64,000 bases of DNA from Massilia arenae (lineage in GTDB: Bacteria; Pseudomonadota; Gammaproteobacteria; Burkholderiales; Burkholderiaceae_D), in assembly GCF_008014745.1 (NCBI RefSeq), contig NZ_VPFD01000025.1, positions 1 to 64,000 of the forward strand. The letters are read 5' to 3'. Positions 44,336-52,235 of the stretch are shown piece by piece; within the stretch, counting starts at the first letter, position 1, and each line of letters begins with the position of its first letter. The notes beneath the pieces were generated by a model. It was not told the origin of the DNA, did no database searches, and saw only the letters and a program-made list of their open reading frames with translations. The translations under genes were made by a program, and so were the position numbers.

Positions 44336-45343
44336 ATGACCATCATCACCTCCGCCTATCCGGCGGCCCGCCCGCGCCGCATGCGCCGCGACCCATTCTC
44401 GCGCGCCATGATGCGCGAGAACACCATCACCTCCGCCGACCTGATCTATCCGGTGTTCGTGCTCGAAGGCCAGAACCAGCGCCAGCAAGTGGCGTCGATG
44501 CCGGGCGTCGAGCGCGTCTCGCTCGACCTGCTGCTCAAGGTTGCCGAAGAATGCGTTTCGCTCGGCATCCCGGCCATGGCCCTGTTCCCGCTGGTCGACC
44601 AGTCGGTCAAGACCTATGACGGCATCGAGGCGACCAACCCGGACGGCCTGGTGCCGCGCGTGGTGCGCGAACTGAAGAAGAACTTCCCGGAACTGGGCGT
44701 CATCACCGACGTCGCGCTCGACCCGTATACGACCCACGGCCAGGACGGCTTGCCGGACGAGAACGGCTACATCGTCAACGAAAAGACGATCGAGATGCTG
44801 GTGAAGCAGGCGCTCACCCACGCCGATGCCGGCGTGGACATCGTGGCGCCGTCGGACATGATGGACGGCCGCATTGGCGCCATCCGCAACGCCTTCGAGG
44901 CGCAGGGCCACATCCACACCCGCATCATGGCCTATTCGGCCAAGTACGCCTCCGCTTTCTACGGCCCGTTCCGCGACGCCGTGGGTTCCAGCGCCAACCT
45001 GGGCAAGGCCGACAAGAACACCTACCAGATGGACCCGGCCAACAGCGACGAGGCCCTGCGCGAAGTGGCGCTCGACCTGGCCGAAGGCGCCGACATGGTG
45101 ATGGTGAAACCGGGCATGCCTTACCTGGACATCGTGCGCCGTGTAAAGGACGAGTTCAAGGTGCCGACCTTCGCCTATCAGGTCAGCGGCGAGTACGCGA
45201 TGCTGAAGGCGGCGGCGCAGAATGGCTGGCTCGATCACGACAAGGTCATGATGGAATCGATGATGGCCTTCAAGCGCGCCGGGGCGGATGGGGTGCTGAC
45301 TTATTTCGCGCTGGATATCGCGCGCAAGCTGAAGGCCGTCTGA
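44336..45343 (+). CDS. hemB: Delta-aminolevulinic acid dehydratase (porphobilinogen synthase)
   Basis: A 335-residue enzyme condensing two ALA into porphobilinogen for heme synthesis. Active-site lysines are in AYSAKYASAFYGPFRDA and VMVKPGMPYLDIV. The metal site reads DVALDPYTTHGQDG: the zinc-binding Cys triad of animal and yeast enzymes is replaced by Asp/Ala, the magnesium-type pattern known from Pseudomonas. The ATG at 44336 follows AAGGA. Terminator at 45380. Confidence 0.98.
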   Translation: MTIITSAYPAARPRRMRRDPFSRAMMRENTITSADLIYPVFVLEGQNQRQQVASMPGVERVSLDLLLKVAEECVSLGIPAMALFPLVDQSVKTYDGIEATNPDGLVPRVVRELKKNFPELGVITDVALDPYTTHGQDGLPDENGYIVNEKTIEMLVKQALTHADAGVDIVAPSDMMDGRIGAIRNAFEAQGHIHTRIMAYSAKYASAFYGPFRDAVGSSANLGKADKNTYQMDPANSDEALREVALDLAEGADMVMVKPGMPYLDIVRRVKDEFKVPTFAYQVSGEYAMLKAAAQNGWLDHDKVMMESMMAFKRAGADGVLTYFALDIARKLKAV

Positions 45344-45377
45344 TCGCGCCGCGCCAACAAAAACCATGCGGAAGCAC

Positions 45378-45453
45378 TAATGCCGCTCAGTTAAGACTGA
45401 GCGGCATTTTTCTTTTCAGGTGTTGTAAGCGGTGGTCGAGGCTGTGAACCTGC
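45378..45453 (+). repeat. Left copy of a 76-nt direct repeat (hemB terminator region)
   Basis: Aligned by hand with 46405-46479: 11 mismatches and one gap over 76 positions (about 84 percent identity). The repeat covers the terminator hairpin, the T-tract and about 37 nt beyond (CAGGTGTTGTAAGC... to AACCTGC). The two copies bracket the low-GC DUF4160/DUF2442 genes. Confidence 0.85.
45380..45416 (+). terminator. Rho-independent terminator of hemB
   Basis: TGCCGCTCAGT, loop TAAG, ACTGAGCGGCA (11-bp stem) followed by TTTTTCTTTT, 37 nt after the hemB stop. Confidence 0.92.
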
Positions 45454-45717
45454 GTCACCGCATTCGATGACACGCTCCAATTTTCTCGTGCAAGCTCAGG
45501 AAGTCCCGGACTGGGGGCGCCTGGGCACCCTTGACAGGTGCATATGCAGCATAGCGATCACCGGCGGATGCTGGGCATGCTCGAATTTGCCTGTAACCCT
45601 GCAAGTGGACTCACCAAATTATTGTAAGAATGCAATTCCTTATGCTAATGTACCTTATAGTTACTATTGATTTGTAATAAATACCTGCAAACCCAACCTG
45701 CTTAGGTTTCTGATAGA
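45454..45717. other. Spacer between the hemB terminator and the DUF4160 gene
   Basis: 264 nt with no convincing gene. GC is normal to about 45560 and then falls sharply: 45661-45720 has 20 G/C in 60. Several -10-like hexamers (TATGCT, TATAGT) occur at 45641-45661, but no -35 at proper spacing, so no promoter is called. Confidence 0.6.
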
Positions 45718-45966
45718 ATGCCTACTGTCTTGAATATTCTTGGCTGCCGAGTTGTCATTTATCCTAATGATCACAGGCCTGCGCATATACATGTCATTGG
45801 TAACGGTTGTGAGGCTGTGTTCAGATTGAACTGCCCTCACGGCCCTCCTGACCTGCGCGAGAACCATGGTTTTACTCGCAGTGCATTGAGTAAGATCCTT
45901 GCTCAGCTAGCCAAAAATCTTACTGTGCTTTGCACTCAATGGAAGGCGATCCATGAACATTACTGA
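45718..45966 (+). CDS. DUF4160 domain protein
   Basis: An 82-residue protein. The DUF4160 signature is visible: VVIYPNDHRPAHIHVIGNG at about 12-30, then AVFRLNCP and the terminal segment with LAKNLTVLCTQWKAIHEHY. Function unestablished. It overlaps the following DUF2442 gene by 14 nt, a coupling typical of small two-gene modules. Codon use (many CTT, ACT, TTG) and low GC differ from all neighbours, suggesting acquisition. A toxin-antitoxin role is inference only. Confidence 0.85.
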   Translation: MPTVLNILGCRVVIYPNDHRPAHIHVIGNGCEAVFRLNCPHGPPDLRENHGFTRSALSKILAQLAKNLTVLCTQWKAIHEHY

Positions 45967-46384
45967 TGACGATTTTGAACTTGCTAACAAGCGTGCTGCG
46001 CATAGGCAAGCGCACTATCCGCGCGCAAGTAGCGTCCGATACGACCGCCGCATTGCCAGGTTAGTTGTCGATCTGGAAACTGGGTTGGGCCTTACCATGT
46101 CGCTAAAGGACTTGCAGGGCCTGGAGAACGCTAAGCCAAAAGATCTAGAAGGTGTCGAGATCAGCCCATCAGGTTTCGGTATATATTTTCCGAAGCTTGA
46201 TATGGACCTTTACGTGCCTGGCTTGCTTGAGGGCTATCTAGGGACTAAACGTTGGATGGCAGCCAAAAATGGCAAGAAAGGCGGCAAGGTGTCAACTGAA
46301 GCTAAAGCTGCAGCAGCCCGATCGAACGGACAACTTGGGGGGCGCCCTAAAAAGAAAAAAAACGAAGAATTGATGCCGGCGTAG
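45953..46384 (+). CDS. DUF2442 domain protein with basic AT-hook-like tail
   Basis: A 143-residue protein. The DUF2442 domain spans about 25-95 (VRYDRRIARLVVDLETG, LEGVEISPSGFGIYFPKLD, LYVPGLLEGYLGT). The last 45 residues are basic and Ala/Gly-rich, with NGKKGGKVSTEAK and LGGRPKKKKN; GRP flanked by Lys resembles an AT-hook, so minor-groove DNA binding is possible. GGAAGG 7 nt before its ATG is a good ribosome site inside the DUF4160 gene. It could be the DNA-binding partner in a two-gene module; not demonstrated. Confidence 0.85.
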   Translation: MNITDDDFELANKRAAHRQAHYPRASSVRYDRRIARLVVDLETGLGLTMSLKDLQGLENAKPKDLEGVEISPSGFGIYFPKLDMDLYVPGLLEGYLGTKRWMAAKNGKKGGKVSTEAKAAAARSNGQLGGRPKKKKNEELMPA

Positions 46385-46404
46385 TAAAGCGGACGGCTCG
46401 ACCG

Positions 46405-46479
46405 TAATGCCGTTCAGTTAGAACTGAACGGCTTTTTTCTTTCAGGTGCTGTAAGCTGTAATTGAGGCTGAGAACCTGC
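46405..46479 (+). repeat. Right copy of the direct repeat, after the DUF2442 gene
   Basis: A 75-nt partner of 45378-45453. The stem carries a compensatory change: the fifth pair is C-G in the hemB copy and T-A here, so selection has kept the hairpin while the sequence diverged. Confidence 0.85.
46407..46442 (+). terminator. Rho-independent terminator of the DUF4160/DUF2442 pair
   Basis: GCCGTTCAGT, loop TAGA, ACTGAACGGC followed by TTTTTTCTTT, about 25 nt after the DUF2442 stop. Confidence 0.9.
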
Positions 46480-46646
46480 ATGTGGCCCTGGCGCTGTATC
46501 GTCATCAATCAGCGAAGTCGTTGCCAGACGCGCAAGCAAGGCAGCGCCTTGGCGCCGAGCCAGTGGCGGAACGACCTTGAAGACCGCCGAGTCGCCTGAG
46601 CACCGTGAACATTCGGTGAACAAGTGTACGCCAGCGTCCGGCGCGA

Positions 46647-47588
46647 TTACCTGCCCGGCACCGGCCTGTAATCCGGGAACATTTCCTTGTACAAGAATTC
46701 CACCAGCTGATCCGTATCCTGCGGCCTTGCGCTGAGTTTGACCACACGCCCCAGGCGGTGCGAATCCCACTCGAAATCGCCCTTCTTCTCGCGCCGGATC
46801 AGCTCGATCATCTTCTTGATGACGGCGGTCTCGATATCGCGCTCGCTGCCCTGCTCCACCGTCACCGCCGTCAGCCAGCGCCGCTTGAAGCTCGGGTTCC
46901 AGCCGCGGAACTTGAGGTCCATGGTGTTGAAGGTCTTGTTCGACACCGAGAAGATGCCGCCCGTCTCGTTGCTGTCGTCGGTGCCGCGGCCGTTGATGGC
47001 GGCGATGTTCGCCAGCGCGTTGCGGGTGCCGCGCGCGGCGTCGCTTTCCTGGGCCGGCACTTCGGCGCCGGTCGGCGCGCCGCGGCGCTCGCGCTGGGCC
47101 TTCACATAGGCCGCCATGTCCATGTCGGGCGGCACTTCGGTCGGCGGCTGCTGGCGCTGCGGTTGCGGCGGGGCCGGCGGTGCGGGACGCTCGTCGGGGA
47201 CCGTGATGGTGTCCGGCAGGCGCTGGACAATGATGCGTTCCTGTTCCACGCGCGGGATCGGCGGCGCCGGCAGGGGCCGCGGCGTCGGCCGCGGCGCGGC
47301 TTCATTGGGTGAGGTTTCGCGCAGCGGCGCCACATACACCACCTGGCTGTCGCCCTGGTCCTCGGAGGCCGGGCGCGCCGTGCGCTGCTCCTGTTCCTTC
47401 GGCTCGTAGAACCACAGCAGCACCAGCAACAGGTGGACCGCGATCGTGCCGCCCACGCCGAAGCGGCTCGGCCCCTTGCGCCCGTAATTCATCCCCAGTC
47501 CATAGCGCGGCCCCGAGGGCGGCAATGGCTGTCCGCAGTGGGAACACACTTCACTGTCCTGGTCGTAGGTGTGGGAATGGTCACGCAA
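46647..47588 (-). CDS. Hypothetical membrane-anchored proline-rich protein with N-terminal zinc-ribbon-like motif
   Basis: A 313-residue protein, not assigned to a family. Residues 1-30 carry a lone CSHCG half-ribbon. One transmembrane helix (about 47-61, GTIAVHLLLVLLWFY) is followed by a Pro-rich region (about 95-160, PRPTPRPLPAPPIPR), then a folded C-terminal domain (about 200-313, FNTMDLKFRGWNPSFKRRW). The layout recalls TonB-like energy transducers, but no TonB C-terminal motif is evident. The start is TTG at 47588, as no earlier ATG fits. It converges with the DUF2442 gene across a 262-nt gap that, apart from the repeat at its edge, holds nothing I recognise. Confidence 0.7.
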   Translation of the reverse strand: MRDHSHTYDQDSEVCSHCGQPLPPSGPRYGLGMNYGRKGPSRFGVGGTIAVHLLLVLLWFYEPKEQEQRTARPASEDQGDSQVVYVAPLRETSPNEAAPRPTPRPLPAPPIPRVEQERIIVQRLPDTITVPDERPAPPAPPQPQRQQPPTEVPPDMDMAAYVKAQRERRGAPTGAEVPAQESDAARGTRNALANIAAINGRGTDDSNETGGIFSVSNKTFNTMDLKFRGWNPSFKRRWLTAVTVEQGSERDIETAVIKKMIELIRREKKGDFEWDSHRLGRVVKLSARPQDTDQLVEFLYKEMFPDYRPVPGR

Positions 47589-47721
47589 GATGGATCGGTT
47601 TCCTGATAGCTACGTCTAAAAAAACGGCAGAGAGCCGCAGTCTAACCGTTTTGCGGCGCAACCGCATCACGCTAGCCGCCCGGGCGCGCCTCCCGATCCG
47701 TTGATGGTTGTTACCAAATGT

Positions 47722-47772
47722 TTCCGGCCGCCAGTATCGGAACAATAATGTATCCGATGCTGGCGGCCGGAA
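47722..47772. repeat. Long palindrome downstream of the RND permease gene
   Basis: TTCCGGCCGCCAG-T-ATCGG (47722-47740) pairs with CCGAT-G-CTGGCGGCCGGAA (47754-47772): a 19-bp stem with one G-T pair and a 13-nt AT-rich loop. It lies 24 nt past the permease stop. No U-tract follows on the minus strand. Confidence 0.8.
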
Positions 47773-47796
47773 GGGGCGCCTGCCGTGCTACCTGGC

Positions 47797-50700
47797 TTAT
47801 GCCGGGTGGACCGGATGGGCCGGTGGAACCGTATGCGCCACGTGGTCCTGGTCGGCCTTCGCGATCTGCTTGTCGGTCATCGGGCCGGTGCCGCTGTAGC
47901 GGTCCAGGTACAGGTAGATCACCGGGGTGATATACAAGGTGATGACTTGCGAGAAGATCAGGCCGCCGCATACCGCCAGGCCCAGCGGCTGGCGCAGCTC
48001 GGCGCCGGCGCCGATGCCCAGCGCGATCGGCAGCGCGCCCATCAGCGCCGCCAGGGTCGTCATCAGGATCGGGCGGAAGCGCAGGATGCAGGCCTCGCGG
48101 ATCGCCTCTTGCGGGCTCATGCCCAGGTTGCGCTGGGCGTCGAGCGCGAAGTCGATCATCATGATCGCGTTCTTCTTGACGATGCCGATCAGCATCAGGA
48201 TGCCGATCATGGCGATCAGGGTCAGGTCCTTGTCGAAAATCCACAAGGTGATCAGGGCGCCGACGGCCGCCGACGGCAGGCCGGCCAGGATAGTCAACGG
48301 GTGGATATAGCTCTCGTACAGTACACCCAGCAGCACGTAGATGACGCCAATCGCCGTGATGATCAGGATCAGCTGGCTCGATTGCGTGTCCTGGAACACG
48401 GCGGCATCGCCGCCATAGGTGGCGATGACCGAGGCCGGCAGCTTCATTGCGCGCCCCAGCTCGTCGATGTGGGCAGTGGCGTCGCCCAGCGACACGCCCG
48501 GCGCCAGGTTGAACGACAGGGTGATCGCCTGCAGCTGGCCCTGGTGGTTGACCTGCAGCGGGCCGACCGTGCGGCGCACGCTGGCGATGCTCGACAGCTT
48601 GACCAGTTCGCCCGACTTGGAACGCACCGAGACCCGCGACAGCGCTTCGTCATAGTAGCGGTCGCTCGCGGCGGCTTCCAGGATCACGTAATAGCTGGCC
48701 GCCGTGGAATAGATGGTCGACACCTGGCGCTCGCCGAAGGAGGCGTACATCACGGTGCGGATATCGTCCATTTCCACGCCCAGCAGCGCCGCCTTGTCGC
48801 GGTCGATGTCCACCGTCGCCTGCAGCGCCTTGTTCTGCGAGTCGCTGTTGACGTCGCGGAAGCGCTCGTCCTTGCGCATGCCTTCCAGGAATTGCTCGGC
48901 CCAGCCGCCGATCTCGCCGCCCGATACGCTCTGCAACGTGTACTGGTAGCGCGCCTTGCTCTGGCGGCCGCCCAGCTGCAGGTTCTGCTGCGGCGACATG
49001 AACACCTGCACGCCCGGCACCGCGCGCGTGGCCTTGCGCAGGTCGTCGATCACCAGGTCCATCGGCGGACGCTCGCCGCGGTCCTTGAGCACCAGGAACA
49101 TGCGGCCGGTATTGCCGCCGCCGCTGAACGAGGTGGTGTCCTTCACATAGGGATTGGCGCGGATGATGTCGACCACCTTGCCCTGCAGCTCGGCCAGCGC
49201 CATCGACGAGGTGTCTTCCGAGGCTTCGACCATCACGCGGATCTGGCCGATGTCTTCTTCTGGGAAGAAGCCTTTCGGCATGGTCGAATACAGCACGCCG
49301 GTCAGCACGAAGGTGCCCGCCGCCAGCATGAGGACGATGAAGCGGAAGCGCAGCGCCAGGTCGAGCGTGCGGCCATAGCCATTACGCAGGCGGGTGAAGC
49401 CGGCTTCGAAGCGGCGGCCGATCCAGGACATGTCTTTCGGATCGACGTGGCCGCCATCCTTGAGCAGGCGCGAGCACAGCATCGGCACCAGGGTCAGCGA
49501 GACCAGGGCCGAGACCAGCACAGCCAGCCCGACGACGACCGCGAATTCGCGGAACAGCAGGCCGATCACGCCCGGCATGAAGAAGATCGGGATAAACACC
49601 GCCACCAGCGAGATCGAGATCGAGATGATGGTGAAGCCCACTTCGCGCGCGCCGATGAGGGCGGCGGCCATCGGCTTCTTGCCCATCTCCATATGGCGCA
49701 CGATGTTTTCCAGCACCACGATCGCGTCGTCGACCACCAGGCCAACCGCCAGCGTGATGCCGAGCAGGGAGATGTTATCCAGGCTGTAGCCGAACCAGTA
49801 CAGCAGCGACAGCGCGCCGAGCAGCGAGATCGGCACCGTCACCGCCGGGATGAAAGTGGCCGCGGCGCGGTGCAGGAACAGGAAGATCACCAGGATGACC
49901 AGCAGCACGGTGCCGGCCAGGGTCAGGTTGACGTCGTGGATCGCCTCGCGGATCGACAGCGAGCGGTCGTTCACCAGCTCGATCTTGATCGAGGCCGGCA
50001 GTTGTCCTTCGAAGCGCGGGATCAGCGCGCGCACCGCGTCGACCACCTGCACGGTATTCGCGTTCGGCTGGCGCTGCACCATCAGCGAGATCGAGCGCTC
50101 GCCATTCAGGCTGCCCATGGCCTTGACCGACTGGTAGCTGTCCTGCACCTCGGCGATGTCGCGCAAGCGCACCGGAAGGCCATCGCGGGTGGCGATGATC
50201 AGGTTGGCGAAGTCGGCCGCCCGCATCAGCTGGCCGCCGCCCTGGATGGTCAGCGCCTGGGTCGGGCCGTCGAGGATGCCCAATGGGGTGTTCGAGTTGG
50301 CCGCGCGCAGCGCCGCCGCCAGCTCGTCCATCGAGATGTTGCGGGCGTTCATCAGATCGGAACGGGCGCGGACGCGGACGGCGAAGCGCTTGCCGCCGTT
50401 GATCGACACCTGGGACACGCCTTGCACGGTCGAGATCGCCGGCGAGATCAGGTTTTCGGCATAGTCGTTCAGCTCCGACAGATCCATCGACGGCGAGGTC
50501 AGGTGCATGAACAGGATCGGGGCGTCTGCCGGGTTGACCTTGCGGTAGGCCGGCAGTTCGGTCATTTCCAGCGGCAGGCGGCGCTGCGCCACCAGCAGGG
50601 CGGCCTGGACATCCACCGCCGCCTTGTCGACATCGATCTCGTTGTCGAATTCGAGCGTGATATTGGTGTCGCCCTGGGTATTGCTCGAGGTGATCAGCTT

Positions 50701-50931
50701 GATGCCGGCGATGGTCGAGAACTGCTTCTCGAGCGGCAGCGCCACCGAGGACGCCATCGTCTCCGGGCTGGCGCCCGGCAGGTTGGCCGAGACGTTGATG
50801 ACCGGCGTGTTATAGCTGGGCAGTGCGGCGACCGGGATCTGCATGTACGACAGGATGCCGACCAGCACCAGGCTGAGCGACAGCAGCACCACCATCACCG
50901 GACGGCGGATACACAGTTCGGACAGATTCAT
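47797..50931 (-). CDS. RND-family efflux transporter permease (AcrB/MdtBC type)
   Basis: A 1044-residue inner-membrane proton antiporter with 12 predicted helices and two large periplasmic loops. The N-terminal segment is NLSELCIRRPVMVVLLSLSL. The helix 4 proton-relay Asp pair is in VGLVVDDAIVVLENIVRH. A second-half counterpart is IGIVKKNAIMMIDFALD. Its start overlaps the adaptor stop (ATGA). No outer-membrane channel gene is present in the window, so a TolC-like partner must be encoded elsewhere. Substrate unknown. Confidence 0.95.
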   Translation of the reverse strand: MNLSELCIRRPVMVVLLSLSLVLVGILSYMQIPVAALPSYNTPVINVSANLPGASPETMASSVALPLEKQFSTIAGIKLITSSNTQGDTNITLEFDNEIDVDKAAVDVQAALLVAQRRLPLEMTELPAYRKVNPADAPILFMHLTSPSMDLSELNDYAENLISPAISTVQGVSQVSINGGKRFAVRVRARSDLMNARNISMDELAAALRAANSNTPLGILDGPTQALTIQGGGQLMRAADFANLIIATRDGLPVRLRDIAEVQDSYQSVKAMGSLNGERSISLMVQRQPNANTVQVVDAVRALIPRFEGQLPASIKIELVNDRSLSIREAIHDVNLTLAGTVLLVILVIFLFLHRAAATFIPAVTVPISLLGALSLLYWFGYSLDNISLLGITLAVGLVVDDAIVVLENIVRHMEMGKKPMAAALIGAREVGFTIISISISLVAVFIPIFFMPGVIGLLFREFAVVVGLAVLVSALVSLTLVPMLCSRLLKDGGHVDPKDMSWIGRRFEAGFTRLRNGYGRTLDLALRFRFIVLMLAAGTFVLTGVLYSTMPKGFFPEEDIGQIRVMVEASEDTSSMALAELQGKVVDIIRANPYVKDTTSFSGGGNTGRMFLVLKDRGERPPMDLVIDDLRKATRAVPGVQVFMSPQQNLQLGGRQSKARYQYTLQSVSGGEIGGWAEQFLEGMRKDERFRDVNSDSQNKALQATVDIDRDKAALLGVEMDDIRTVMYASFGERQVSTIYSTAASYYVILEAAASDRYYDEALSRVSVRSKSGELVKLSSIASVRRTVGPLQVNHQGQLQAITLSFNLAPGVSLGDATAHIDELGRAMKLPASVIATYGGDAAVFQDTQSSQLILIITAIGVIYVLLGVLYESYIHPLTILAGLPSAAVGALITLWIFDKDLTLIAMIGILMLIGIVKKNAIMMIDFALDAQRNLGMSPQEAIREACILRFRPILMTTLAALMGALPIALGIGAGAELRQPLGLAVCGGLIFSQVITLYITPVIYLYLDRYSGTGPMTDKQIAKADQDHVAHTVPPAHPVHPA

Positions 50932-52109
50932 GCCTGCTCGCCCTTTTTAGGGGCCGGAGCGGCCGGCTTGGCGCCCTGCCCGGCCAGGCGCACCTTGCCG
51001 CCCGGACGCAGGTTCTGCTTGCCTTCGGTGATGACCTGTTCGTCGCCCTTGAGGCCGGTGACGGCGGCGCGGTCGCCGAAGGCGTACACGCGCTGCACCG
51101 GCACCTGGCGCGCCGCGTTGCCTTCTGCCAGCACGTAGACGAAGGTGCCGTTGGTCGCGGTGATGATGGCGGTCTGCGGGATCACCACCGCATTCTTCAG
51201 CGTTTGCACCACCACGTTGGCGGTCACGTACTGGCCCGGCCACAGGCTGGTGTCGCCGTTGGCGAACTCGCCCTTCACGCGGATGGTGCCGGCCTGCGGA
51301 TCGACGGCGTTGTCGATGAAGCTCAGGCGGCCGATGACTTGCCCGGCATCGTCGGCGCCGCTGCCGGGATTGACCCGGACTTCGACATTGCCCTGCTTCT
51401 GGGCCGCCAGCAACGCGCCGAGGGTCGATTCCGGCAGGGTGAACGAGACGTTGATCGGATCGAGCTGGGTGATGGTCGTGAGCGAGGTGCTCATCTGCAC
51501 CAGGGTGCCCGGGTGGACGTCGATGGCGCCGACCCGGCCCGTCATCGGCGCGCGGATCGTGGTGTAGCTGGCGCTCACTTGTGTGGCGCGGGCCGCCGCC
51601 TGGTTCGACTGCACCAGCGCGCGCTGGGCTTCGACCTGGCTCAGCAGGGAGTCGAGGGCGCTCTGGGCCAGGAAGTTCTGCGCCACCAGTTCCTGGCTGC
51701 GCTTGTACTGGCGCTCGAGGTCGGACAGGGTGGCCGAATCGCGCGCCACTTGCGCTTCGGCGCGGGCGACGTTGGCCATGTCGGCGCGGTCGTCGAGCGA
51801 GAACATCAGCTGGCCTTCCTTGACGAACTGGCCTTCGCGGATATGGACCTGGCGGATCGTGGTGACGGTCTGCGGATGCAGGTTGACCGTTTTCATTGGG
51901 GTCACGCTGCCGTTGGCGAACAGTTCGACGCCGACGTCGCGCCGCTCGGGCGCGATCACGTTGACGGTCACCGGCGGCGGGCCGCCCGCGCCGGCCGGTC
52001 CCTGGCTTCCGCCCTCCGCCTTGGCATCGTTGCCCTGGTTCAGGTACCAGCCGCCAGCCACGACCAGCGCCGCGATTCCGGCGATGACGCCGACATTCTT
52101 CTTGTTCAT
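50928..52109 (-). CDS. RND efflux periplasmic adaptor (membrane fusion protein)
   Basis: A 393-residue protein: an N-terminal signal anchor (about 6-24), lipoyl half-motifs around a coiled-coil hairpin (LSDLERQYKRSQELVAQNFLA segment near 135-185), beta-barrel and membrane-proximal domains (VPVQRVYAFGDRAAVTGL). It bridges the permease and an outer-membrane channel. It follows the histidine kinase by 126 nt on the same strand. Confidence 0.94.
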   Translation of the reverse strand: MNKKNVGVIAGIAALVVAGGWYLNQGNDAKAEGGSQGPAGAGGPPPVTVNVIAPERRDVGVELFANGSVTPMKTVNLHPQTVTTIRQVHIREGQFVKEGQLMFSLDDRADMANVARAEAQVARDSATLSDLERQYKRSQELVAQNFLAQSALDSLLSQVEAQRALVQSNQAAARATQVSASYTTIRAPMTGRVGAIDVHPGTLVQMSTSLTTITQLDPINVSFTLPESTLGALLAAQKQGNVEVRVNPGSGADDAGQVIGRLSFIDNAVDPQAGTIRVKGEFANGDTSLWPGQYVTANVVVQTLKNAVVIPQTAIITATNGTFVYVLAEGNAARQVPVQRVYAFGDRAAVTGLKGDEQVITEGKQNLRPGGKVRLAGQGAKPAAPAPKKGEQA

Positions 52110-52235
52110 TCTCGTCCCTTGCCGCCCGTTCCGGCGACTCCATCATTGATCGTGGTGGCCCTGCCGCCCGCCCTGGAATGAGGGCGGCGCATTGTCCCAC
52201 AGTGTTGTTACGGCTGCGTGTATTGAGTTACTCGT

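Noticed and set aside
45467..45670. 67-codon plus-strand frame upstream of the DUF4160 gene
   Set aside because: No ribosome site, no family resemblance, and it spans the composition break.
46414..46770. 118-codon minus-strand frame overlapping the end of the hypothetical gene and the right repeat
   Set aside because: It runs across the terminator and overlaps a better-supported gene in another frame.
47785..51138. 1117-codon plus-strand frame opposite the RND permease
   Set aside because: Shadow of a 1044-residue RND protein with intact motifs.
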